Shown: positions 8,112 to 14,981, counted from the stretch's first letter. The stretch: DNA of 64,000 bases from Fructobacillus papyrifericola (GCF_018437235.1 NZ_JAAMFJ010000001.1:496001-560000), one strand, 5' to 3'. The notes: a model not told the origin generated them from the sequence alone. Made by a program: numbers and translations.

Positions 8112-8928
8112 GAAGCGCCTCCCTCTTTCGTTTTGCCTTAGCAATTTCACGCTTTAAAACGCTTGTATAGACCTTTTCTAGTTCATTAGAGTCAAGAGGT
8201 TGTGGGCTTTGATTATTGGCCACCTTGGCCACTTCTAGGGCTGTCCTTGGAGGGATAGCATAAGATAGTACCCAACCAATGAGGCTAGTGGCCTGGTCAT
8301 TGCGTTGTCCTGTATCAAAACCATTAGCAATCATCCCCCAGCGCTCTGCCACACTATAGCGGGCATGTCGTTGGCTGTTTTGCTCCTTGTTGTTGGTTTT
8401 ATCTTGGCCTAATTCATCCACCCACTGCGGTTTGTCTTGTATAGTTTCTAGTCCAGTAGTGGCTTTGTACTCGTTACCATCAATCACAGACGGGGCAACA
8501 ATCACACCACCACTATTTAACAGGTCTAGGCCTTCCATGGCGCTTATTAGTCGTTGCTTAGTCTCTTTATCTTCACACTTATAAAAAACGTGCCAGCCAC
8601 CTCCTGCGGTGTTTTCTAGGTAGGTGTCTGATATGGTGGCAGAGTCAACTCCTTGACGGTTCAAAAAGTCCTTTAAACTATGCAGGCCGTCTTTTCCATG
8701 TTGGTCAACGTCCACCACCACAAGAGGCGAACGATCGAGGTCAATGCCCACATTACCGCCCTTGTATTGGGGATGCTCTGCTAACCATTCGGCCAAGGCT
8801 TCCCAGTGATTAAAGCTATTCTTATAGCCACCGTCTTCACTGTTGTACTTAGTATTAGGTAAAGCCATGAACACGTAAGCACCTAGTGCCATGTAGGACT
8901 TAATCGCTTCTACTTTGTTATCATTCAT
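8104..8928 (-). CDS. Bifunctional DNA primase/polymerase (PrimPol) domain protein
   Basis: A 274-residue protein whose N-terminal 190 residues are a prim-pol domain. Metal-binding DVDQH is at about residues 73-77, and the GGGWHVFY strand is at about 109-116; APSVIDG follows. The C-terminal 80 residues resemble the helical primase C-terminal region that links to a helicase. It would synthesise primers for element replication with the downstream SF3 helicase. ATGA overlap with the upstream winged-helix gene indicates coupled translation. Confidence 0.9.
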   Translation of the reverse strand: MNDNKVEAIKSYMALGAYVFMALPNTKYNSEDGGYKNSFNHWEALAEWLAEHPQYKGGNVGIDLDRSPLVVVDVDQHGKDGLHSLKDFLNRQGVDSATISDTYLENTAGGGWHVFYKCEDKETKQRLISAMEGLDLLNSGGVIVAPSVIDGNEYKATTGLETIQDKPQWVDELGQDKTNNKEQNSQRHARYSVAERWGMIANGFDTGQRNDQATSLIGWVLSYAIPPRTALEVAKVANNQSPQPLDSNELEKVYTSVLKREIAKAKRKREALHG

Positions 8929-9248
8929 TCAAAGCGCCCCCGGTGTTGTTCAAGTCCTGCTACACGTTTCTGGTAACTCTTGACGTTATTCTTCATCATG
9001 TTCAGCGTATAAAAATATTCATCACTGTTTACAATCTTGTACACGCCACCTTTTGCGTTTCGCAAACTGCCAACCAAATAACCTTGGTCTGCTAAGTGGC
9101 TTAGGATCGTATACAACCGCCTTTCTGGTATTCCTACCCTCTTGGCCAATACCGGGACTTTAATAGCGTTCTCTTGTCCTTGAGGAAGTGCCATATAAAC
9201 TGCCTTCTCTCGTGCTGTTAGTTGGTCTTTATGTCGTACATTCGTCAT
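8925..9248 (-). CDS. Winged-helix DNA-binding protein
   Basis: A 107-residue protein with a winged helix-turn-helix over residues about 8-65 (LTAREKAVYMALPQGQ, LAKRVGIPERRLYTILSHLADQGYLV). The C-terminus is a charged helix. It lies directly before the PrimPol gene (4-bp overlap), so it may be an origin-binding or replication-regulating factor. Similar small phage proteins are annotated only as hypothetical or as replisome organisers; no exact family is claimed. Confidence 0.65.
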   Translation of the reverse strand: MTNVRHKDQLTAREKAVYMALPQGQENAIKVPVLAKRVGIPERRLYTILSHLADQGYLVGSLRNAKGGVYKIVNSDEYFYTLNMMKNNVKSYQKRVAGLEQHRGRFE

Positions 9249-9251
9249 ATA

Positions 9252-9527
9252 TCAGACCTCCTCAATGTCTGCCGTCAAGTTGGCAATCTGCATATCAACC
9301 ATATAAAAAGCCTTGGTGTCTGGCTCTAGCGTGCTGATAAGACGCTTTAAAAAGATAAGGTGGTTGCGTAAATAGTTCACTGGGCTATACTGTCGCTCCT
9401 CAACTTTCGCCACTTCTGGCGAATAGAAACCGTTAAAGTTTACTGTTTGTGTGTTTTTCATGTTAAAATATAGCCAAATAGCCGTATTAAAAGGCATTGT
9501 AGTCAAGTCATCCCCTCTAGTCGCCAA
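9252..9527 (-). CDS. Hypothetical protein of the early operon
   Basis: Up to 91 residues, no recognised domain; the C-terminal part is helical and acidic. The start is unclear: a TTG at 9527 lies two bases after the stop of a ten-codon reading frame and could be reached by re-initiation; an internal TTG has AGAGGGG upstream; an internal ATG lacks a good ribosome site. It contains a GCCA-N4-TGGC palindrome (9406-9423). Three bases separate it from the next gene. Confidence 0.55.
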   Translation of the reverse strand: MATRGDDLTTMPFNTAIWLYFNMKNTQTVNFNGFYSPEVAKVEERQYSPVNYLRNHLIFLKRLISTLEPDTKAFYMVDMQIANLTADIEEV

Positions 9528-9529
9528 AC

Positions 9530-9562
9530 TTAACGGGATGTCTTTTTTTGTGCCTTTTTCAT
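9530..9562 (-). CDS. Ten-residue leader-like reading frame
   Basis: MKKAQKKTSR followed by TAA, preceded by a strong AAAGGAG nine bases before the ATG. It lies between the Rha-like gene and the 91-codon gene, whose possible TTG start begins two bases after this stop. It may couple translation or be a short leader peptide; it could also be the true 5' end of the next gene if a frameshift is present. Confidence 0.4.
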   Translation of the reverse strand: MKKAQKKTSR

Positions 9563-9580
9563 GCTTTTGGCTCTCCTTTC

Positions 9581-10168
9581 TTAAATATCAGCCAGTAGCT
9601 TATTCTTGATGTCTTGGTAGTCGTTTCCGTCTAGAAGATATAAGGCAATGTGTTGCTTAGCTCGTTCTAGCCGTTCTTTTTGGTCGTTATCTAGCGCCTC
9701 TTCTGGCTTGTCCACACCTTTAGCCTTCTTAAGTTGCTTGGGTGTCATCCCCGTGGCGCACTTATAGGCTAGTTGGTGGTAATTGCTGTAAGCGTACTTA
9801 TCGTCTGGAAGTTCTTTCTTAATCGTTTCAGCCAAATCAATGTTCGCCCGCTTGTTAAGCTCTCGACTTAGCTTTGCTTGGTCTAGTTCCTGCTTAGCTG
9901 TATAGAAAGCACGGACTAAATCAACCTTAAACTGTACAACCTTAGGAGCATTGCCTAATAAACTAATAAGCAAAGTCGCTTGCTGTTCGTTGAGCTTCCA
10001 AATCTTTTCAGGTCGTCCCGTTTTAGGAGTTTTTCCATTCTCATGCAAAACAACTCCAAACATTTGTAACTTATCCTTGTATATATAAAACTTATTTCGC
10101 ACCGCTTCAAAGTTAATATCTAACCTGTCAGCAATGATATTTAATGTTGTGTAAGGTTCATCTTTCAA
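9581..10168 (-). CDS. Rha-like phage regulatory protein
   Basis: About 195 residues. The N-terminal half contains LTLNIIADRL-type helix-turn-helix sequence (TTLNIIADRLDINFEAVRNK) and then the segment LNEQQATLLISLLGNAPKVV with QFKVDLVRAF, typical of the Rha regulatory family of phages and islands. The C-terminal half is helical and charged. Start is uncertain: the only standard start is TTG at 10168, one base after AAGGG. The frame continues upstream to a GAAAGGA sequence placed for an ATA codon at 10192 and would add ERIELVYYKG-like residues. Role: probably a transcription regulator in the early operon. Confidence 0.7.
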   Translation of the reverse strand: MKDEPYTTLNIIADRLDINFEAVRNKFYIYKDKLQMFGVVLHENGKTPKTGRPEKIWKLNEQQATLLISLLGNAPKVVQFKVDLVRAFYTAKQELDQAKLSRELNKRANIDLAETIKKELPDDKYAYSNYHQLAYKCATGMTPKQLKKAKGVDKPEEALDNDQKERLERAKQHIALYLLDGNDYQDIKNKLLADI

Positions 10169-10222
10169 ACCCTTGTAATAAACTAATTCTATTCGTTCTT
10201 TTCCTTTCTAGGTTTTGCATTT

Positions 10223-10498
10223 TCAAAATGCAATACTTACATTTTTATGCGAAAGTATTCGTCTTTCACGGTGGAGCTGGTCTTTTGTCGTATCTTCCAA
10301 AGTGGCCAAGTCAGCTAAAACATTGCTAATCTTCGTTTGAGCTAGTCGCATAGATAGGATTAGTTCCTTATGGCTTGGTTCAAGTCCCGGCATTTTAGAT
10401 CCGCCTAGGATAGTTTCAGCCTTGTGTAGTTCGTCTTGGTAATAACCAATAGAGCTAAGCACGTCCTTGGTGTAGTCTCTGTTATCCATGCTCTTCAT
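10223..10498 (-). CDS. Hypothetical helical protein
   Basis: A 91-residue, mostly helical, charged protein of unknown family. Its ATG overlaps the stop of the preceding 43-codon gene (ATGA), which supports coupled translation from 10498; a second ATG three codons later is an alternative. Position in the early operon suggests an element-specific function, which cannot be named. Confidence 0.55.
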   Translation of the reverse strand: MKSMDNRDYTKDVLSSIGYYQDELHKAETILGGSKMPGLEPSHKELILSMRLAQTKISNVLADLATLEDTTKDQLHRERRILSHKNVSIAF

Positions 10499-10626
10499 TT
10501 CCTCTTAAGCGTTTTCTTATGTGATTGCTTGGCTTCCATGTCTCGCACGGTGTAACCCGCTACATAGCCAACTACTCCAATACATGTCACTGTTACCAGC
10601 GTTGTTACAATATTCCAAAGTTCCAT
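10495..10626 (-). CDS. 43-residue single-helix membrane protein
   Basis: A short gene with one membrane helix (about residues 5-26, TTLVTVTCIGVVGYVAGY) and a basic C-terminus (HKKTLKRK). GGAGGGG lies six bases before the ATG, and the stop overlaps the next start as ATGA. Found between the excisionase-like gene and a hypothetical gene in the early operon. Similar short membrane proteins are common in phage early operons; function unknown. Confidence 0.65.
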   Translation of the reverse strand: MELWNIVTTLVTVTCIGVVGYVAGYTVRDMEAKQSHKKTLKRK

Positions 10627-10637
10627 GCCATCCCCTC

Positions 10638-10835
10638 CTAATACCAGTTCTCAATCGCTTGGTCGATTTCTTCCCTGTCGTATCGCTTACCAAAGTCTGT
10701 GACCTTTGCATGCACTCGCCCAGTGTCAATGAGGTGGCGCTTAAAAGTCCCTTGCGCTACGTTGCAATACTTGGCCGCCTGCTTCCAATTCATCCACCTT
10801 GGCCACTCTGTGACTGTCTGCGTTGTTTGTTCCAT
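10638..10835 (-). CDS. Excisionase/AlpA-like helix-turn-helix protein
   Basis: A 65-residue protein with a MerR/excisionase-type winged helix-turn-helix: WMNWKQAAKYCNVAQGTFKR, then a wing and KRYDREEIDQAIENW. Proteins of this size beside a Cro-like gene are usually recombination directionality factors or AlpA-type regulators. It is preceded by GGAGG, three bases after the Cro-like gene. Assigning Xis rather than a transcription regulator is inference. Confidence 0.7.
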   Translation of the reverse strand: MEQTTQTVTEWPRWMNWKQAAKYCNVAQGTFKRHLIDTGRVHAKVTDFGKRYDREEIDQAIENWY

Positions 10836-10837
10836 TG

Positions 10838-11032
10838 CTATACCTCCTCCAGTAACCAGTCGTTCAACTTGTCGAACGTTCGCTCTTGTGCTGTATCTAC
10901 CTTGCGATTGATAATTCGTGAGATAGTCACGCTATTAACTCCTGTCTTTTCTGCTAATTGCCCATAGTTTAGGCGCTCTCGTGCCTGCTTAATCGTTAAG
11001 GCATCAACAAAGTTATTCGTTAAAACTTTCAT
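10838..11032 (-). CDS. Cro-like XRE family regulator
   Basis: A 64-residue helix-turn-helix protein (LTIKQARERLNYGQLAEKTG, then VNSVTISRIINRK). First gene of the leftward operon and divergent from the CI-like repressor, as in lambdoid switches. The ATG at 11032 has AAGGAGG five bases upstream; the frame runs farther upstream into the operator region and is not used. Expected to bind the three operators at 11045-11134 and commit to replication and excision. Confidence 0.85.
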   Translation of the reverse strand: MKVLTNNFVDALTIKQARERLNYGQLAEKTGVNSVTISRIINRKVDTAQERTFDKLNDWLLEEV

Positions 11033-11044
11033 CCGTTCCTCCTT

Positions 11045-11134
11045 TTTACGTTTTATGTAAATCAACAAAACTAATGTTACTTTACGTTTTTTGTAAAGTC
11101 AATATTTTTAATATTTATTTTCGTTTTTCGTAAA
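11045..11134. promoter_or_regulatory. Three operators and two divergent promoters of the switch
   Basis: Three 17-bp near-palindromes: TTTACGTTTTATGTAAA (11045-11061), TTTACGTTTTTTGTAAA (11081-11097) and TTTTCGTTTTTCGTAAA (11118-11134), spaced 36-37 bp. A leftward promoter fits TTGACT (complement of 11097-11102), 17-bp spacer, TAACAT (complement of 11074-11079), with the middle operator filling the spacer. A rightward promoter fits a weak -35 at 11118-11123 and TATTAT at 11141-11146, under the third operator. The operators and their arrangement are seen; binding by the flanking regulators is inferred. Confidence 0.8.
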
Positions 11135-11176
11135 TAATGTTATTATTCTTGTATACACACAGTAGGAGTTATTACA

Positions 11177-11863
11177 TTGGAAAAAAATAGAATCAGAGAA
11201 TTAAGAGAAGAAGAGGGACTAACACTTAAACAATTGTCCGAAAAATTAGGTGTTACATATGCCACCCTTTCTAGATATGAAACTGGAGTAGTTAAAACTG
11301 GTAAGCATGAAGTATGGCAAAAACTAGCTGACTTTTTCAATGTAGATGTTGATTATTTGCAGGGGTTAGAAGTTTCAGAGCCAACTCAAAATGAAGAACT
11401 TAGAAAGACTTTAAAAAGCATAATTTCTTCAGTTACTCCTACTATTCCTGCTTTTCCTGCTATTCAACTATCAAAAACTATAGAAAATACAACTAAAACC
11501 TTGAATAAAATTATTTATGAGGCTACAGAAAAACAGAACATTCAATATAACAGTGACGTACACAAGCTAACAAAAAAACTAGTCCATACCATCAACAATG
11601 AACACCTATCATTACCTCAAAACCGCTACCTAGCAACCGTTTTAGAGACCTTTTTCAAAGCTGATGAAAGCCCTTTAAACAACTTAGCTTTTATCAATGA
11701 GTACCTTGGTCTAGCTATAAATGATTCTTCTATTTTTGAAGATGAAACGTTTAGACCTGAGATGATTAAATATTTTAATGAGTTACTAGATGAGTTAGAC
11801 CCATCTATCCCTAATAGTCAGAAAGATACTTCTGATACAGGGGATGAACAGCAAGACAAATAA
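11177..11863 (+). CDS. CI-like XRE family repressor
   Basis: A 228-residue protein with an N-terminal helix-turn-helix (residues about 5-60, TLKQLSEKLGVTYATLSRYE) and a helical C-terminal region that is not a LexA/CI peptidase: no Ser-Lys protease motif is seen. Control may therefore depend on an anti-repressor or helper-phage protein, as in phage satellites. Start is TTG at 11177 with AGGAG eight bases upstream. Its base composition is clearly AT-rich. Divergent from the Cro-like gene across the operator region. Confidence 0.85.
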   Translation: MEKNRIRELREEEGLTLKQLSEKLGVTYATLSRYETGVVKTGKHEVWQKLADFFNVDVDYLQGLEVSEPTQNEELRKTLKSIISSVTPTIPAFPAIQLSKTIENTTKTLNKIIYEATEKQNIQYNSDVHKLTKKLVHTINNEHLSLPQNRYLATVLETFFKADESPLNNLAFINEYLGLAINDSSIFEDETFRPEMIKYFNELLDELDPSIPNSQKDTSDTGDEQQDK

Positions 11864-11955
11864 AAAAGCCCGCTTGGGGCTTACATGATATAAAGCGCCT
11901 ATATTAGTGACGCATGTTCTCCCCTTATTGGGGATGAAAGGATATTTTTAAAATA

Positions 11956-12690
11956 ATGATTAAACAGCTAAAGAAAAAAGGCCTCGATGCACCTTTAGTA
12001 CCATTCTTATATATTTTAGGGGGCATTCTTGCAATGGCCTACGGCATTGGCTTTCATAAATACTACGATGGTTACATGTGGACAATTTTATACGGCGTTC
12101 TGATGATTTTTGCAGGCGCTATCTTTATAAACACCTCCATTAGAGGCAAGCACAAGATATGGAATAGTATTTTATCCAAAATAACAATTGATCCTAATTC
12201 AAAGGTTCTTGACTTAGGTACTGGTCATGGAATGGTCTTGCTAATGTTCGCTAAACTTTTATCAGGTAATGGTCACGCTACAGGTATTGACTTGTGGCGC
12301 AACTCTGACCAGTCTGACAATAGCCTTCACAATACTCAAAATATTATTAAGCAACAGCACTTAACCCATATTGCTGACGTCAAAACGGCGAACATGATCA
12401 GCCTTCCTTTTGCAGATAAAAAGTATGACTATGTCGTATCAAGTTTAGCCTTCCACAACATAAAGCCGGCTTCCGAAAGAGTACATGCACTAGAAGAAGC
12501 TGTACGTGTTCTTACTGACAATGGTTCTCTAATCATTGTAGACACTGGCCATCACAAAAAAGAGTACATAGACGTGCTCACTAGCTCGGGTCTTGAAGTC
12601 ATAGAAGCTAAAACATACGGTGTATCTGGCTGGTGGACAGGTCCATGGATGCCCACCTATTCCATCATCGCAAAACGAGACCATTCATAA
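11956..12690 (+). CDS. Membrane-anchored class I SAM-dependent methyltransferase
   Basis: A 244-residue protein with two N-terminal membrane helices (about residues 14-33 and 42-60) followed by a Rossmann methyltransferase domain: motif I LDLGTGHG at 85-92, acidic GIDLW at about 109, post-motif ADKKYDYVVSSLAFHNI and a C-terminal TGPWMPTY segment. Small-molecule methyltransferase rather than DNA methylase: no NPPY or DPPY. The same layout occurs in chromosomal lactic-acid-bacterial proteins of unknown substrate. It follows the repressor with a short gap and is probably cargo expressed in the lysogenic state. Confidence 0.8.
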   Translation: MIKQLKKKGLDAPLVPFLYILGGILAMAYGIGFHKYYDGYMWTILYGVLMIFAGAIFINTSIRGKHKIWNSILSKITIDPNSKVLDLGTGHGMVLLMFAKLLSGNGHATGIDLWRNSDQSDNSLHNTQNIIKQQHLTHIADVKTANMISLPFADKKYDYVVSSLAFHNIKPASERVHALEEAVRVLTDNGSLIIVDTGHHKKEYIDVLTSSGLEVIEAKTYGVSGWWTGPWMPTYSIIAKRDHS

Positions 12691-12701
12691 ACTATGTAAT
12701 T

Positions 12702-12728
12702 AGCCTACTCAGACAAGTAGGCTTTTTA
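12702..12728 (+). terminator. Terminator after the methyltransferase
   Basis: AGCCTACT and AGTAGGCT pair across six bases, followed by TTTTT. The 3' arm and T run are duplicated in tandem immediately after (to about 12745), which leaves a second AGTAGGCTTTTTATA copy without its own 5' arm. Confidence 0.75.
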
Positions 12729-12834
12729 TACAAGTAGGCTTTTTATATTGGAGATGTACACAATCACTAAAAAATACTATAAACCACTACCCTTTTCTGG
12801 GGATGTGGTTTGTGACTTTTTAGGTGTGACCTTG

Positions 12835-13425
12835 TTAATCTTTTTCATATACCTTTTTACCATGTACTCTTATTGCTTCCGACCATTGCGCTTTAATGGC
12901 CTTGTCATGCGCTTCTCTTCTCTGCTGGTAGAGTTCGTATATATCAGCTAACTGCATACTTATACGGTCAATCTGCTCTAGCTTCCTAGCGTATGTAGCC
13001 CAGTGCATCCCTTTCGGCCGTTTTGGTGTATTGTACAATCTATAAGCTAGATCACAGGCTAATAGATGGCCTAAGCCCATATAACTGTTGTACAAACCTG
13101 GATCTAGGTTGTTAATAAGATTTAGCTGTTTCTCGTGTAATGCCATAATTTTAGTGAAAGTGTGCCGTCTGGCTTTATTATCTTGCCCAGCGTAATACAA
13201 CCCCGCACACACTCGGCATATTACTGCCCGACCTACTTGATACAATGCGCCTTTTCGTTTCTCACAGTAAGGACAAACAAACCAATACCGTACACCGCCA
13301 TAATTAGGTTTAGTAGTTGCTAAAGCTATCTTGTGACCTTGCCATTTAACAAGATGAGCACGGGGATGTTTGCTAAAGTCTATTTCCTTGATATTTAGTT
13401 TTGGATAGCTTGTAACCTTTTGCAT
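12835..13425 (-). CDS. Zinc-ribbon protein of unknown function
   Basis: A 196-residue protein. The central region has two CxxC pairs (Cys51/Cys54 in CPYC and Cys70/Cys73 in CRVC) in the context GGVRYWFVCPYC ... ALY ... ICRVCAGLYYAGQ. I recall this layout from uncharacterised plasmid and prophage proteins, without a known function. The C-terminal half is helical, basic and rich in Tyr and Arg. AAGGG precedes the ATG. Its 5' side faces the 10-bp doublet array (13464-13936), so binding to that array or initiation there is a testable idea. A weak hairpin lies downstream (12780-12811). Confidence 0.65.
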   Translation of the reverse strand: MQKVTSYPKLNIKEIDFSKHPRAHLVKWQGHKIALATTKPNYGGVRYWFVCPYCEKRKGALYQVGRAVICRVCAGLYYAGQDNKARRHTFTKIMALHEKQLNLINNLDPGLYNSYMGLGHLLACDLAYRLYNTPKRPKGMHWATYARKLEQIDRISMQLADIYELYQQRREAHDKAIKAQWSEAIRVHGKKVYEKD

Positions 13426-13463
13426 TGCAACCCTTAATTTATGTCTAAATCAATAAGAAAATT

Positions 13464-13936
13464 TTGCAACATTGTTGCACACTTTTTAAAGTTTTTTAGT
13501 CTACTATCGTTATTATATCAACGTTTATAAGCCTGTAACCATGTAACTTTTAGGGTGCAACCTTTTGCAACCATCAGCCAAAAATGTTGCAACACTTTTT
13601 GCAACGTTGCAACGCTATTTAAGTGCGTGATCAACCGTATAGGCGTTGCTATATAAGACTTTAAACACTGCAAAATACTGCAATAGAATGCTAGGATTTG
13701 CTAGATTTATGTTAAGAATTGTTAAGGTAGATTGTTGGAAAATGTTGGAGTAAAATGCTAGAAAATGCTGGAGTAAATGCTAACATTTGCTAACCTAAAT
13801 GAACGCTTTTTAATGACAGGTTTTGACAGGTTTTCATGTTAGGTTTTGTTAGGTTTTTAGTAAAAAATAACTGAGGTTTTCTGAGGTTTAGGCATAGGTT
13901 TTAATAGGTTTTTAAGGCAGGTTTTAGCAAGTTCAT
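13464..13936. repeat. Array of 10-bp-period doublets
   Basis: A 470-bp non-coding stretch of paired 10-mers. Members of a pair match closely at a 10-bp offset, but pairs differ from each other: first copies begin at 13556 (TGCAACC), 13667 (ACTGCAA), 13689 (TGCTAGG), 13710 (TGTTAAG), 13733 (TGTTGGA), 13756 (TGCTAGA), 13778 (TGCTAAC), 13814 (TGACAGG), 13837 (TGTTAGG), 13871 (CTGAGG), 13894 (ATAGG) and 13917 (GCAGG). Looser TTGCAAC and TGTAAC repeats lie at 13464-13613. It is not a CRISPR: no constant repeat and no spacers of uniform length. Confidence 0.85.
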
Positions 13937-13942
13937 AGGCAC

Positions 13943-13976
13943 AAAAATAGCCCCACTCGTTTGAGTAAGGCTTTTC
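13943..13976. terminator. Terminator of the GNAT/antitoxin-like pair
   Basis: On the minus strand AGCC..ACTC-type arms pair with GAGT..GGCT, followed by ATTTTTG. It directly follows the GNAT stop codon and isolates the doublet array from that operon; the plus strand also has TTTTCTT after the stem. Confidence 0.65.
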
Positions 13977-14546
13977 TTATTCATACACTTTAAACATGTC
14001 ATCGTAACTAATGGCTAGCGTATATGTCTTTTTGTTTGGGGCATCCTCTTCGTGCTTATCAATAAAATAAAATCCGTTGCTTATATAAAAGTCAACTGGA
14101 TCGGGTAAGCTCTCCACCATAACACCAGCAAAAGCTATCCCGTATTGTGCGCCTACATCCAGTAACATCTTAAAAATATACTTCAGAATAGCTGTCCCAA
14201 GATGTAGCCCATCTAACCCATTACCAAATTGAAAGGGCTTGTTAACAGATAGATGGTCTATGTTGATCATTGGCAACGACTTCATCCCACTAGCATCCCC
14301 AAATATTTTTTCACGATTTGCATCAGCAAAGGAGGCAGAGCTACTTGAGGTTGATAGGGCAAACATTCCAACTAACACATCATCAAGATAAACAGCGTTT
14401 AGGCTGGTTATATGTTTCCTCTCTAAGTCTTGGTAGTCATACTTAATAAACTCATCAAGCCCGGCAACTCCACAACTATAATTATCTAGTTGTTTTGTAT
14501 CAATCAAGCCAGAAACAGAACATACTTTAAATCCTAATTGTTCCAT
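13977..14546 (-). CDS. GNAT-family acetyltransferase, possible toxin
   Basis: A 189-residue acetyltransferase-like protein. The N-terminal part (NYSCGVAGLDEFIKYDYQDL) and the following core (LDDVLVGMFALS, INIDHLSVNK, GLHLGTAILKYIFKML) match the layout of GNAT toxins that acetylate charged tRNA or other targets. The acetyl-CoA P-loop is represented by the LHLGTAIL region. The gene overlaps its small upstream partner by 20 bp, a typical toxin-antitoxin arrangement, and is followed by its own terminator. Toxicity is inferred from size, motif and context; a plain acetyltransferase is the alternative. Confidence 0.65.
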   Translation of the reverse strand: MEQLGFKVCSVSGLIDTKQLDNYSCGVAGLDEFIKYDYQDLERKHITSLNAVYLDDVLVGMFALSTSSSSASFADANREKIFGDASGMKSLPMINIDHLSVNKPFQFGNGLDGLHLGTAILKYIFKMLLDVGAQYGIAFAGVMVESLPDPVDFYISNGFYFIDKHEEDAPNKKTYTLAISYDDMFKVYE

Positions 14547-14721
14547 TTTCTACCAATTCTTTAAAGCGCTTTACACCCTCATCAGATTTAGCAAAGCTAG
14601 CCTTAATCTTAGCTACATTTTTTTCTTGTTCAACCTGTGTAGGGTGGAAAATCTTACGGTACTGTTCAGCTTGTGCCCTGTTATCTAAATCAAAAACAAC
14701 ATGCTTGTTATCAATAATCAT
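14527..14721 (-). CDS. Small protein upstream of GNAT, possible antitoxin
   Basis: A 64-residue charged protein (VVFDLDNRAQAEQYRKIF and a helical KASFAKSDEGVKRF tail). AAGGGG precedes the ATG by seven bases. It overlaps the 5' end of the GNAT gene, so translation is probably coupled. The N-terminal strand-like segment followed by helices could form a DNA-binding antitoxin, but no ribbon-helix-helix motif is clear. Named as a candidate antitoxin from context only. Confidence 0.5.
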   Translation of the reverse strand: MIIDNKHVVFDLDNRAQAEQYRKIFHPTQVEQEKNVAKIKASFAKSDEGVKRFKELVENGTIRI

Positions 14722-14848
14722 AGCAACCCCTTATACGTTACTGTTGCCAGAAACAAAGTAAAGGCATAAAAAACATCGTTCCTACACCTATCTATAAATA
14801 AATAATACAAGGAAGTCATACAAAATGTAAAGCTATTTTTTAATTGTT

Positions 14849-14878
14849 TTGACGTCTCTTGACGTTCAGTGACATCCA
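14849..14878. repeat. Three tandem decamers, second cluster
   Basis: TTGACGTCTC, TTGACGTTCA and GTGACATCCA follow one another with a 10-bp period. The first decamer is identical to that at 6623. The two clusters bracket the switch and the replication operon. Confidence 0.65.
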
Positions 14879-14981
14879 AATAAGCGTAAAGAATAAATTG
14901 GTATAGTCGCTATAAGGTTAATCATTTCCCGCTATACAAGGTGTACCCATCCCCGTTACACATGCTAGTCACTTTGTAACG

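Noticed and set aside
10517-10729. 70-codon minus-strand reading frame
   Set aside because: It overlaps the excisionase-like gene and the 43-codon membrane-protein gene, both of which have good ribosome sites and coupled overlaps.
12780-12811. Terminator of the zinc-ribbon gene
   Set aside because: AAACCAC and GTGGTTT form a stem with mismatches but no T run follows on the minus strand.
12748-12951. 67-codon plus-strand reading frame
   Set aside because: No ribosome site, runs into the 3' end of the zinc-ribbon gene on the other strand, and its 5' part is a hairpin and repeat region.
13464-13936. CRISPR array
   Set aside because: No constant repeat, no spacers of equal length and no cas genes in the window; the units are 10-bp doublets that differ from one another.
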